Shown: piece by piece, positions 35,743-46,690 of the stretch
How positions within the stretch are numbered: the first letter of the stretch is position 1
How the letters are laid out: each line of letters starts with the position of its first letter
Origin: Mesocentrotus franciscanus
Taxonomy: Eukaryota > Echinodermata > Echinoidea > Camarodonta > Strongylocentrotidae
Assembly (NCBI GenBank): GCA_037976565.1
Contig: CP137685.1
Coordinates: 16,341,659-16,405,658 of the forward strand
DNA length: 64,000 nucleotides
Reading direction: 5' to 3'
Program-made: the position numbers and the translations under genes
Notes under the pieces: generated by a model
What the model was told of the DNA's origin: nothing
The model's database searches: none
The model's input: only the letters and a program-made list of their open reading frames with translations

Positions 35743-37034
35743 CACCGGGTTTGATGATCTTCTTCGTTTTGACGCCCTTCTCCAGCTTGGGCATAACGGG
35801 AACTTCCGCATTGTTTGGCTCTTGCAACAACTTTTTCTTGAGCTTTCCAGGTTTCTTGTTCATAACTGCCCATCTTGTTGTTAGTTTCATTCCTTTCTTT
35901 TCTTTCTTCGATCCCATTGCCCGAGCCTTTTTCACAATCTTTGAAGCACTGGCTGATAATCCTCCTTTCATTTTTTTCAACTTCCTATTCTTTGGTGTGA
36001 GTTGTCCCTTGACAGGGGTGGTGTCCGTAGATAGTGTTGGGGACGGGGAAACCGAGGGCGATTCGGATGCCTTCGACAAAGCCGGACTCTCCTCGGCGGC
36101 TGGTACTTTGAACATATCGTCGTCATTACCAAACATATCAAATGGCATTTTCCTTACCCTCTTTGGCGCAGCATACACAGGAGGTAAACCACGTTTCCGA
36201 GGTGAGGCGGGCGCAACGCAAGTGCGAAAGCCCATCAAACAAACCTTTCAACTGCATATTACCCGTTCTCATCATTTGCGAGTGTGGCGAGGAGGAGTTT
36301 GAATGTGACCTGGTGTCCTCGGATGCTTGCGTAGCCAGCTTTTTCAAAGATGGTGACAATGACGGAGGTGATTCTTTGGCATCTTTGATGTATTTCACAT
36401 CATCTTTTGCGGTCCTTACAACTTTATCTTCCTTCTCTACCTTCTCTTCAACCACAAAGGTGTCATCCATCTTATCTCCCTCTTTATCTTTCAATTTCTT
36501 ATCTTTCTCCTTGTATAACACAACACTCCGCGATTTCACATTTGCTGAAAACACGGCATCCCTGTCGCTTTCGCTCTTGTGCTTCACTTTAGGTCGGAAT
36601 GGCCGGATGGCATAGAACGCAGACGACTGTGACGAGCTGCGCGATTTCCGACGGTTGGTCGGCGTGAAAACCTACTGAGGCCATCAATAAGCCCTTTGGG
36701 CTTGAGCCTATCATAAATGTCTGCAGGGGGTAGCCCTGTCAAGGTAGGGGAGACGATCCCGCTCTCTATAGAGAGCAGGTCCGTCTCATTAGGAGTCCTA
36801 TCTCTTGAGGATGGGGAGGACGGGATGCCCTCCCCGGTGTGGTGTGTGTGGGGATGGTGATTTGTTGTTGATGATGTTGTGGTTGTGTTGGTGTTGGTGG
36901 TGTTGGTGGTAGTGTTGGTGGTCGTACCAGTGCCATCCGATGAACCCTGACTGTCCTGTTTCCCTTGGTGTTTCCTTGGACCGCCTCCTCGTTGTCCTTT
37001 CCTCGAAGCAGCCAGCTTCTTGGTGGCAAACGAT
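35743..37034 (-). CDS. KAT6A/KAT6B: KAT6-like linker exon, 1292 bp, with two compensating frame shifts
   Basis: The acceptor TTCTAATTTCAG|A completes the TC|A codon from exon 50291-50456. The donor is CCCGGTG|GTAAGA. Frame 1 runs from 37033 to about 36,671 and encodes SSFATKKLAASRKGQR, a Thr/Asn-rich tract from ACC/AAC repeats, and PKGLIDGLSR. Frame 2 (about 36,670-36,222) encodes FTPTNRRKSRSSSQSSAF, then SESDRDAVFSANVKSRS, an acidic/Lys-rich stretch and QLKGLFDGLSH. The sequence then returns to frame 1 with PASPRKRGLPPVYAAPKR and a Lys-rich end. Vertebrate KAT6 proteins have closely similar GLxxGLxxFFTP and QLKxLFDGLSH...YAPPKR stretches in this order, so all three pieces belong together. 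The first shift is at the AAAA of 36667-36670 (one T missing on the coding strand); the second lies within about 36,211-36,230. The exon keeps 430 codons modulo three. In frame 1 alone a TGA would stop at 36584. Confidence 0.85.
36845..36935 (-). repeat. Coding trinucleotide-like repeat (Thr/Asn tract) in the KAT6 exon
   Basis: ACC/AAC-type repeats encode a Thr/Asn-rich run followed by a His-rich patch (HHPHTHH). It lies between basic sequence and the GLIDGLS motif. Such tracts vary readily in length between alleles. Function unknown; likely a flexible disordered spacer. Confidence 0.75.
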
Positions 37035-39677
37035 CTGAAATTAGAAGAAAACATCATGTTAAATATTCAAGAAAGAAATATACAAGTCCATATCAACAAA
37101 TGACATATCACATTATGTTAGTATGTAATATACACATGTACATGTAAGCATTTTGTCACTGAATAACAAAATTATATATCCTTTTATTCTTGGTTGAAGT
37201 ACATGTATTCCAATGGTTTGAAACTTAAAAGGTTTTCAAGAATGGAAAAGAATCATTTGATCCATAAGGTTAATAAGCTGTTCAACAATGTGGATAAGTA
37301 AAACCGAAACCATTCTTTTTTATCTGCTTTATAATACATCTATTCCTCGACAACACTCCCCTCCCCAACCAAAACACAATCACATTCATCAATTAAAACT
37401 TAAATGGGGGCAATATCATTTGGAATAAATAAAGTGCAGGATAATTTTTTTTTTTAAATAAATGTATTTCTATTTTCTAATTTTCTACAGGTGCAAAAAA
37501 AACAAAAAACAGAAGCATTGTGATCAATTTAGTTCATACATAGATACAAGAGGTAAAATGTTAATAGAAACAAGACATTTTGTCCATCTTGAGACAGAAT
37601 AAAAGTTACACTACAAACATCCTGTTGACTGTCTTTCAAGTTGTCTTCTTTCACCGATGTAAACACAAACGATCATGGGAGGCATTGATCTACATGCACA
37701 CAACCAGTAAACAAAATTAATGATATGGTGATCCCTAGTGAGAAATATACACAACCCGTGGGTTTGACTACTGTACATCTTCATCTGGCCATTGATCTGC
37801 TGTGTACCATTAGCAGTGTCAGTGTGCAAAGAGGTGAAGATAGCATACACTTTTAACTGTAAGGAGCGTGATACACAGGGTTGCCTTCACACTATGGGAA
37901 AATATCTTGAATAAGACTAATACTACACGTAGTTGTATTTCAATAATACTGTAGTTATGAGAAAATATCAGTGGAACAACACAAAAACTGCTCCATGAAC
38001 TGATAGCTACTGGAAATGTAATTACGAGAATAAATTATGTAAATAATGCCATCTTTAAATGAACAGCAGCAAGTAAAATGTTGCTTTGTGTAAATTCCAA
38101 AGCAAGACTTCATGTAAATGTCTGAAGGCCTGCTATTTGAATGATATGTATATATACTATTATTATCTTTTTTATTTAGATACTGGCTATTAGATGCATT
38201 AAATAATTTCTTCTTCCCATTTTGAAATCAAAGTGAGGAAAATGACTGACAAGGAGACTACAAATTAAGATGGATAAAGAGGGCCAAGGGCCCCTATCTT
38301 CTTCCAATTACAGATTTTTTTTTTTTAGAACGTTTGTATTTGGTGTGCGGTTACTATTCATAACTAAAACACTAATACTGCAAATCGTGATTTCAAACTA
38401 CATTGTACATGTAATCGGGCAAATGAAAGCTTCTCTCTTGCCCGTTGAAATTTTACAGCAATCAACATGTAAATGTATACAGGCAAAAGAACAACTCCCA
38501 CCTACCACAATTCAATTAGACAATTTGACAAAGGACTCCTTAATTATCCATCACTACTCACTCATTAAAATCTGTGTAAGACGATGAGCTGATATCGACG
38601 CTGGGCTTTTGAATTATCAAATTGAATTTAGAAAAAAAATTCATCATCCCTCTACAAGAGGAACACAAAAAGCTACCAAAATTCTGCCTAGTGTGAAAGA
38701 AGCATGATCTGCTGAATAAGAGGAATCTTCAGCGTGGGCGGGCGGCCGCAAGAAATCAACCCATTAAAGATGTACTGAGAGCTAGCTGAGCTGTCCACAC
38801 CTTGAGGTCTGATATGTAGACTATGAACCCATAAATCAGTGTTAGCCACATATGTCTATATTTATAACTCTGCTCGGTGTTTATGTAGAATTCATCATAG
38901 TGGAAAGTCAATGGGATAGCTTGTCCATTCATAATGAATACTTTGGTCGCTGCTTTATAGCTTTATCATCTTATTGGGCATTAAAAGGGGAGACAGGTGA
39001 AATTTATGCGTATCTTCCGTGTTTGTACAGCTATGGGAATCTGGGGTAAAATCCTTAGACATACAATGTTTGCTGAGAGTTTTATTAATTGTAGTCTTTG
39101 TCTGACTATGAATCAGGAAACTTCAAAATGGAGACAAATAGTTCAATGGAAATTGACCAATTACATGAAAGGGGTAAATTGTTATCCAATTAGGGAACAT
39201 AAGGATAATCCCCATCTGTTTGATCTGTGTAACCTGATGATTTAAAAGCATGTATTTGGCCTTTCACAAACATATCAAATGTCTTCTTTCCCTGAAACTG
39301 ACACTATTTGCAGGTTACATAGAGAGCCCTTATGGGCAATATGTACATGTATGATGTAAGATCCCTCCTAATATTTAAAGAAAGAAAAAAGAAAACAAAA
39401 TTGAATCCTGTCCCAAGGAAAAAAAATGCATATTATCTAAATGTTCTCACCTTACAGTTAACTTAATAGCTAAATTACTCATACCTCTTTATATACATGT
39501 ATATATATATATATATATCTGATTTTTTTTTTGTGTTTTCCTAACTCAAGAATTAAAGTTGGACTGGATGAATTAGGGCCTTTGTTGAATACTTTTAGAT
39601 TTAAGCTTTCATATGTCAAATGCTTAAAAAATTACAAAACTTGTGAACCCTATACAGTATATCTTACTAGACTCATG

Positions 39678-40214
39678 TTAAAGATACTATGTCCCTTTTG
39701 CAGCCAACATCAAATTCTGTAGAACTTTGCAGGAATTATGAATATGTCATGTATGTCCTATCTGTGAAATTTAAACGTTAGCAGTGTCCTAATATTCAAA
39801 TTATGCAAGGAAACCCGTTTACTTGCTAGACTTCACTGTCAGACACTATTGAGTGACTGACTGGCTTTTTCATCTTTGGTAATAACATACATAAAATGAG
39901 CTGTAAAGGGTACATGAGCATTTGTCTACATCAATAACCCACTTCTTGTAATGGCCAAAATTAAACTGATTGAATCTTTGCGCAGCATAAAACGTACGAC
40001 CATTCGGTACAATGGTCTGAAAATCAGACTATTACTTACTGGCTCTATAGCTCCTAAGTCGATTCGACAACTAATAGTCGTTATTTTCCCACTTGAAGAC
40101 ATTTTCAAGCCCCCTTTTTTTTAGGGAAGTTCTAAATTAGTATTGTCTTTCAAATGCCGTTGGAATTTAACCTTTTCATTTTTTGGGCCTGCAAATGGGA
40201 CATAGTACCTTTAA
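39678..40214 (-). mobile_element. 537-bp TTAA nonautonomous transposon, copy B
   Basis: Near-full-length inverted copy of 53859-54400. The ends TTAAAGATACTATGTCCCTT and (inverted) TTAAAGGTACTATGTCCCAT form about 28-bp terminal inverted repeats. TTAA sits at both edges (39678-39681 and 40211-40214). The interior matches the other copy throughout with scattered substitutions and indels. No intact ORF; probably mobilised in trans by a TTAA-specific (piggyBac-like) transposase not present in the window. Confidence 0.88.
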
Positions 40215-41219
40215 GCAGCTTATAATCTGATATGCAACACATCAAGATGAAATCATGCAGGGAAAAGAATATTTATGTCAGATATCCATCTTTAAAACTA
40301 AGATGCTCAGTTTACTTGCTTAGCCAATACTGCAATAGGGGAAAACACTTCATTTTTGGATGATGTAACTCATAAACATTCATAGACCCAAAATACTGTG
40401 TTCTTGGCCCTAAAAAGAAAGTGTGCTGGGGGAAACTCAAATGAAATTCCCCCTTCTGAAACCAAATTCATGACTCATGACTTGGTGCTTGTCTATAAAT
40501 TGTCCTTTCAGACAACAAAAAATAACCATGGATATTAATAGGCTTTAAAAAGCACAATGTACTGACAGGATGTCAAATTACTTCTCTTAAAAGATTTTAA
40601 AAAACATATAAAAACTTGTATCCTGGAATAATTTATTCTTATGTTTATTAAATCATGAAGTATAACAAGTATAACATTACACAAAAGACACTGAGTCATG
40701 TCTGCTAAGCCTCCCCAACAAATGTCTTGATCTTGAAGCACCATTTATTTTAAACCAAGATATAAAAGACAAAGGGAATATACATGTATGAGGTAATCAA
40801 ATTCATACAAGTTGAAACAAGTATCAGACGGAAATTGTGGTGTTTTCTAACCCTTTACAAGAGTGGTAGAATAAAGTAGGCTCCATGTGCAATGTAGGTA
40901 TGCATCTCATGTTGCTGTAATTAATATACTATTTGTTAGAAATGGTCAAATAATAAAACACCCACTTTTCCAGCTAATAAACAGTAAATATGGAATACAG
41001 AGAAAGCCCCTCCCTTGCTAATGACATCATATGAGATATATAAGGGGAATCTTCATGTACGTGTATTACATGAAGTTGTAGAATTACAAAGTAGGCCTAC
41101 AGAATTTACCAGACTTCCCTTTTGAGTATGTTAATGGATTTTCAAAATATACTAATAATATACATAATTGCCGTCCTAGCTCACATTAACTTGTACATTC
41201 AAGTAGACTATAGGAAATT

Positions 41220-41510
41220 TATACGAAACTTGTATAAAGAAATTTTGTATAAAGAATCATTGTATAAAGACTAGAAAACAAAATCGTATATAACGTCGTT
41301 AAGGAAACCAATTTTGATGAGGTCAGTTGACATGCCGACTGGCCAATCATTAGGGCATGCTCACGAAAATCCTGTCCAGTTATACGATTCCCATAGACTA
41401 TAGAGAGAGGGATCTTGATCTTTGTCAAGTTTTCGTTCGAAACATTGCTCAAATAGACGTTTTGCTATACGATGTTTCTTTATGCGCCGTTCAGACAAGG
41501 GCAATTGTAA
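41220..41510. repeat. TATAAAGAA/TATACGAT-word segment
   Basis: Contains repeated GTATAAAGAA (three times within 41,230-41,270) and CTATACGATGTTTCTTTAT / CGTATAG near 41,467-41,525. These words resemble those at 23,270-23,400 and suggest a decayed member of the same mobile family. Boundaries are not defined. Confidence 0.4.
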
Positions 41511-43099
41511 TTACTTATCGTATAGCTACATGAATGCGGATAGTCTGAATGTAGGATAAGAAATAAACAAACAATTTTTGCCCAGGAAAATTCAGGTATC
41601 CCCACCCCTATAAAAAAAAAAGTTTTTGGCGATAGTAAATTCATACTGTTTTCCCCAGAAAAATATCTCCCCAATAGGGCTGGTGCATGTATGAGGTAGT
41701 ATCTCAGCAAAATTAAATACACCAAGCATCACTCACTTTACATTGAACCAAAAAGCCATCGAGTATGCATCGAGACAGATATGCGCACAGCAATGTGTTT
41801 GCACCCCCCCCCCACCCCCTCATTACTTCTTGCCGTTTATTTATATACAGTTTTGCCACAGCAAATTATTTTGGAGCCGGTTTCAGAGTCCCACCTGAAA
41901 TGGGCTTTGGTGTTGTTTTCTAATCTTTCACAAACCCTCCTAGGAACTACTGTATATACATTTGACATCAGGCTTTTAACACATTTTATGGTAAGCATTC
42001 CTGCGGTAAACCATAGAATTGACATGTACATGTAGGCCTAATCTTTCTAAAGTCAGTGAAACAGAATCAGAAGATACTGCCCCTCCTGATGCATTTAGGA
42101 AATGAAAATTCTTCTGTATTTTTGTTGGTGGTTTTTGTTTCAGATCAGCCAGCGCAAATAAGTTTTCTCTCTGAAAATAAATTTGATTAGATAAAGAGCA
42201 ACCGGGCATTAGGACTGGTTAAGGCCCTCAGAGGTTTTTCGGCTGTGGTGATATGTCTGGATGCAGGAACTTGATACAGCTTTCTTGGTTGTTTTGCTAC
42301 AATGTCTGGTGTTGTGATACATCAAGAGAAAACACTCAGTTTCGATTTTTATCCATTCTAAATTTAAACACATCAACTGCTGGGGGAGTCAGAAAGACTC
42401 TGACTGAAAACTTGATGCAGCAATGTAAGATTATTTTTGTGATTTGTGGGTGTTTACTGCTCAACACTTTCGGGAACATTTCAGAGAAAAACAATCAATT
42501 CTGATGTATCCATTCAAATTTGATAAAATTGACTCCTGAGAATGAGCAGGGTTCTCAGCAGATGATACAAAGATTATACAGGACCTAACTTCCACCACGG
42601 TAAACATAGATATTAACATCCAATTTATGACATGAGAATGTGATATGTGTACAAAATAAGCACAATAAATCTAAGAAAAGTAGACAGCATTTCTTTAAAT
42701 ATCATAAATTAGGGAAAACAAACCTAGTGCAGTTCATTTCAAAATGCTCTTTGAATCGTGGATCTTATACTCTTTACAAATACCTTGTGCCACACTTATA
42801 TAATATAAAGAAAATTTAGAATGTACATGTATAATGTGTTTTTTTCCTAACAACATGAATCTAATATGAAACTTGATAACAGTGCTTCAACAGAATAAAG
42901 TGGGGTTGCTGTTTTTTTCCTTTGAAAGGTGCCCCTCGGTAGCCCAAATTTGGCACGCTAAATGAGATTAGCACCTTTAATTCTGCAGCGACGATGAGGA
43001 GGGAACCAGCTTCTGTATTTGTCAACGTTTCCTGGGAGTTAATTACCTCTCAGGATGTAGGGGCCAAAGCCGTACCCACCTTTTACTAGTGGATTGCTT

Positions 43100-43470
43100 C
43101 CTCTGCTACGCAAAGGGAGATTCACAGACGTGACGTGTTCACATCCTGCAACATGCATGGGGAGATTCATGGGTGCATTCATATATCTAACGGTACTCAA
43201 AGGGGGACCCCCATATGTATTAATTTCCTGTAGTACACAAAGGGGAGATTCCTGTGTGTGTTCACATCCTGCAATGGACAAGGGGAGACATCTGGGTGTG
43301 TTCCATCTTGCTATATTGTACGTCCATTCACTTCCTCCAGGATACAAAAGGAGATTCCTGGATGTGTTCACTTCACATCCTGCAGTCTTCAATGGGGAGA
43401 TCCCAGAGTGTGTTCATATTCTCATGTACACACATACACAAAAGAAGATTGCTGGTTGTGTCTGTGTGTC
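43100..43470 (+). repeat. Degenerate ~60-bp tandem repeat
   Basis: Imperfect units containing ACAAAGGGGAGATTC, a variable CTGTGTGTGTTCACATCCTG segment and CAATGGACAAG-like sequence recur about six times. All three frames are partly open here because of the repeat; the short Cys/Ser-rich open frames are not supported as genes. Confidence 0.65.
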
Positions 43471-45180
43471 TGTGTATCCCTTAATATGCATGTGAAAAAT
43501 CTTCAATCTTTAATTTTATAATTGTTTACTTGTATCATACATGACATAATGATAACAATTTCTTTTTACACCATTACAATATATCCCATAGATGAAAGTC
43601 CTACAGGTGCGCATTCATGCCTGTGGATTTAAATGTGGTTCAAATGACGTCAAAAGGGGTGTATTTGACGTTTACAGCATATAAACCACCACACTGAAAT
43701 AACTGATAGCATTCTAACTACAAGAGGAAACTTCTGTTTACACTTTCCTTGTGAGGTTTAAATGACGTATTACATGACGCTTTTACTTGTATCATCACTT
43801 ATTGATAGACAACTACATGTATAATGCCACCTTATACCTCTACATGTGGATGGTGTAGATTCCTCCCCTACCTACAGACTTGTGTTTATACTGACTAATC
43901 CTATATGCTTTGATTAACGTTTTGCAACTAATCACCATGCAACGGACCAACTGCAATCTTGGACACTATTACTTCCTCCATGACATGTGAATATCCCTTA
44001 TCATTTCCTGTAATCACTTTGGTGTAGGTAGAAAATTAGACAATTTACCATGCAAGAATCCTGTATGACCCAAAGGGGAAATCCCGTTTTACGACAAACT
44101 GTATGAGCATGTATATACATGTATGTACATTTCATGTGGTTTGAGTGACATATCACATGTCATAACAATTAAGTGCCTGCAAACGAAGCACCAATCATCA
44201 CACAAATGTTACACATTTCCTGCAACACCATTGAAGGTAATACAAAGTCTTGGTATGGGGTCATGAATTTGGTTCAAATTAATATATTGGAAGCATGTGC
44301 GATTTTACAATAATCAATGATTGTTGTCGCGGTTGAAATCGAGTCTAAAGTGATGAAATTGTACATAATAAACTCTTTATGTTGTATAGCTCCCTCTCAA
44401 GACTGATATTACTTTAACTTTAAAACAATGTTTCTTGACTACAATCAACCAATTTGCTATTACCGTTTGGAAATTACATATCAGAACTGCATATTCTGAG
44501 ATTTTCATGGTCGCAGCTACCATGGAATGGCCTTAGGCACTATTTGAAATATTTGAAATTTACCGGGAGCACCAGTAAATTTTGATTATTCAATTTGCTC
44601 GAAAGCAGAAGTGTTTTAGGGGCTAAATTTTCTAGTGCTTATAATACATTCACAGCAACCAAAAAATTACTTTTTTTTTTACGGGGGCTCTTTTCAGATT
44701 TTCCCTTAAAAAAATAGCCCCCCTTAATAATTTTGCGGTGGCTATTTTGGAGCTAAGGGGGGCATTTTTTTTAAGGTACTTTTTTTTTAAAACATGAAAT
44801 TACCCCATTATAACTTCCATGCAGAGGCAAACATACAAATGTAACGTACATAGATTATGTCATGTAGGGTATTGCAGACATTCAGATACCCATACCCACG
44901 ATTTATTCACTTTGTGTTAAACATGTGGTTTACTGTGTGATTTACATATACATGTAAATAAAACTTGTTAAATAAAAGGAGCATTTTGTTCAACTGTTCG
45001 GTTTTCATATCATAACACAATATTATCACTGACACGCAGGCTAGGAATTAATTTATTTATTGGGGGCTACTTTTCCCATTGTCTCAAAAAGTGGGGGCTA
45101 CTCTTGAAAAAAGGGGGCTACTGTCTTAAAGCCATATTGTAAACTGTAACAATCTGTTGTGTTTTTCCTTAGCCATCATA
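43471..45180. other. Intronic sequence, nothing firmly recognised
   Basis: A/T-rich. GGGGGCTACT/GGGGGGCATTT words at 44,680-45,120 are low-complexity and may be a decayed repeat edge next to the 45,181 foldback. Several ACATGTA words. No exon recognised. Confidence 0.4.
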
Positions 45181-45880
45181 CTGCTAGCGACCAAATTGGT
45201 ACGTAATATATTATGTTATTTAGTCTTTATTTTCTGTCCAAAATTTTTATCATGATTCATGGACAATGCAATCCCATTAAAAAAGAAATGTAATTCCGTT
45301 TAAAATTGTGTTATTTATAACTTAAACCATTAAATGTCAGTGAATATTTTTACTGTTGTCCCACATACCGATGTAGATCTATTTGTTATAACGAAACATG
45401 CAAAATCATTGCCGGATTTTTTTTTTCCCGTATAGGGTCTAGATTCTAATTCTAAAGCCAAGGCAAATGCCAAAGCTAGATCTAGTTTCATTTCGTAGAC
45501 AGAAATTGATGGCATCGTATATAAATAATATAATTTAATTAAACAGTTGTAAGAAAAAATCTGAGGTATATGACCATCATTAAATATTTATTTACGGGTT
45601 TTTTATAACAAAATTCAATTTGTGTCTACGAAACTAGCTTTATACCGATTAATACGGGAAGAAATCTGGCATTGATTTTACACGTTTCGTTATAACAAAT
45701 ATATCGGTATGTGGGACAACAGTAAAAATATTCACTAACATTTAATGGTTTAAGTTATAAATAAAACAATTTTAAACGGAATCACATTTTTTAAAATGGG
45801 ATTGCATTGTCCATGATAACAATTCGGGTCAGAAAACAGACTAAATAAACATATTACGTACCAATTTGGTCGCTAGCAGT
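45181..45880. mobile_element. 0.7-kb foldback element
   Basis: The arms of about 230-240 bp (45181-45420 and 45650-45880) are inverted copies. CTGCTAGCGACCAAATTGGT, ATTAAATGTCAGTGAATATT-like, TTTACTGTTGTCCCACATAC and TTGTTATAACGAAACATG-like sequence recurs on the other side in reverse complement with a few mismatches. The central 220 bp is unrelated. Typical of a nonautonomous foldback DNA transposon; no coding capacity. Confidence 0.82.
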
Positions 45881-46487
45881 TCAGCACTGACGGACGGTAA
45901 ATACTTTTTTGCTTCATACTACTACTAGCAGCACGTGCGCTGGAGCTGCGCGCCTTCTATTTCTGTGTATTGTGGATACAGTAGTGTACTATCGTATGCA
46001 TAATGTGCAGGAAACTACTATGTACTCCGTATTTCCATCGGAGGCCGGGCCGGAGCTTAGGGGGAAACCGCGGTGTGTAGATCTACCTACAGTAGGTACG
46101 ACCACCGATTCGCTGCAATCACAAAACTTGTTTAAATGTTGATGGAAGTTTCTAGTTTTAGAGTTTGTAGTTTGAACGGAGATTTCACTTAGACACATCA
46201 ATAAATTAATTTATTAATTCCTGGGAATATCATTTTATGGCGGGGGCGATTTTTCAACATATATGGATTTTTTTTCGCCCTCGTCTTGATGTTTACCGTG
46301 GCGGTTTTAGAGGTTTAGAGGGCGAATCGCCCATCGCCACCGTGTATTTTTTTCGTTGATTCACAGGGGCATCCAAATATATCAAAATATATCAAATTTT
46401 CAAAATTCCCAAAACTTTGCATTACGTTTAAGATATTTGATGTCTTCTCCTAAGTTAAATTGTACATGAATACATAGGAATAAGAGG

Positions 46488-46690
46488 TATTGAGGTCTAG
46501 TGGATGAGACAACAAATTGCAAGGTTTGGGGTTTGAATCCCTGCAGCAACACTAGTGTCCTTTGGCAAATCATTATTCTAGCTTTGCCACACATGACCCA
46601 GGTGATACAATTGGGTAGCAGTAGGAAGACACTCATTGGGTGCCCTGGGGCCTACATTATATGTAAGGCATGCCCCTACAAACTTGATAT
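46488..46690 (+). mobile_element. tRNA-derived SINE, second family
   Basis: The head has GAGGTCTAGTGGATGAGAC (A-box-like) and GGGGTTTGAATCCCTGC (B-box-like). The body has GGCAAATCATTATTCTAGCT, TTTGCCACACATGACCCAGG and a GGTAGCAG...TGCCCTGGGGCC segment, common features of invertebrate SINE bodies. The right edge is uncertain. Different from the 4111 SINE. Confidence 0.7.

Noticed and set aside
35646..36615. Plus-strand open frames of 157 and 218 codons
   Set aside because: Shadows of the KAT6-like exon on the other strand; the minus strand has splice sites and conserved motifs.
43094..43521. Cys/Ser/His-rich open frames on both strands
   Set aside because: They follow the degenerate ~60-bp repeat, with all frames partly open.
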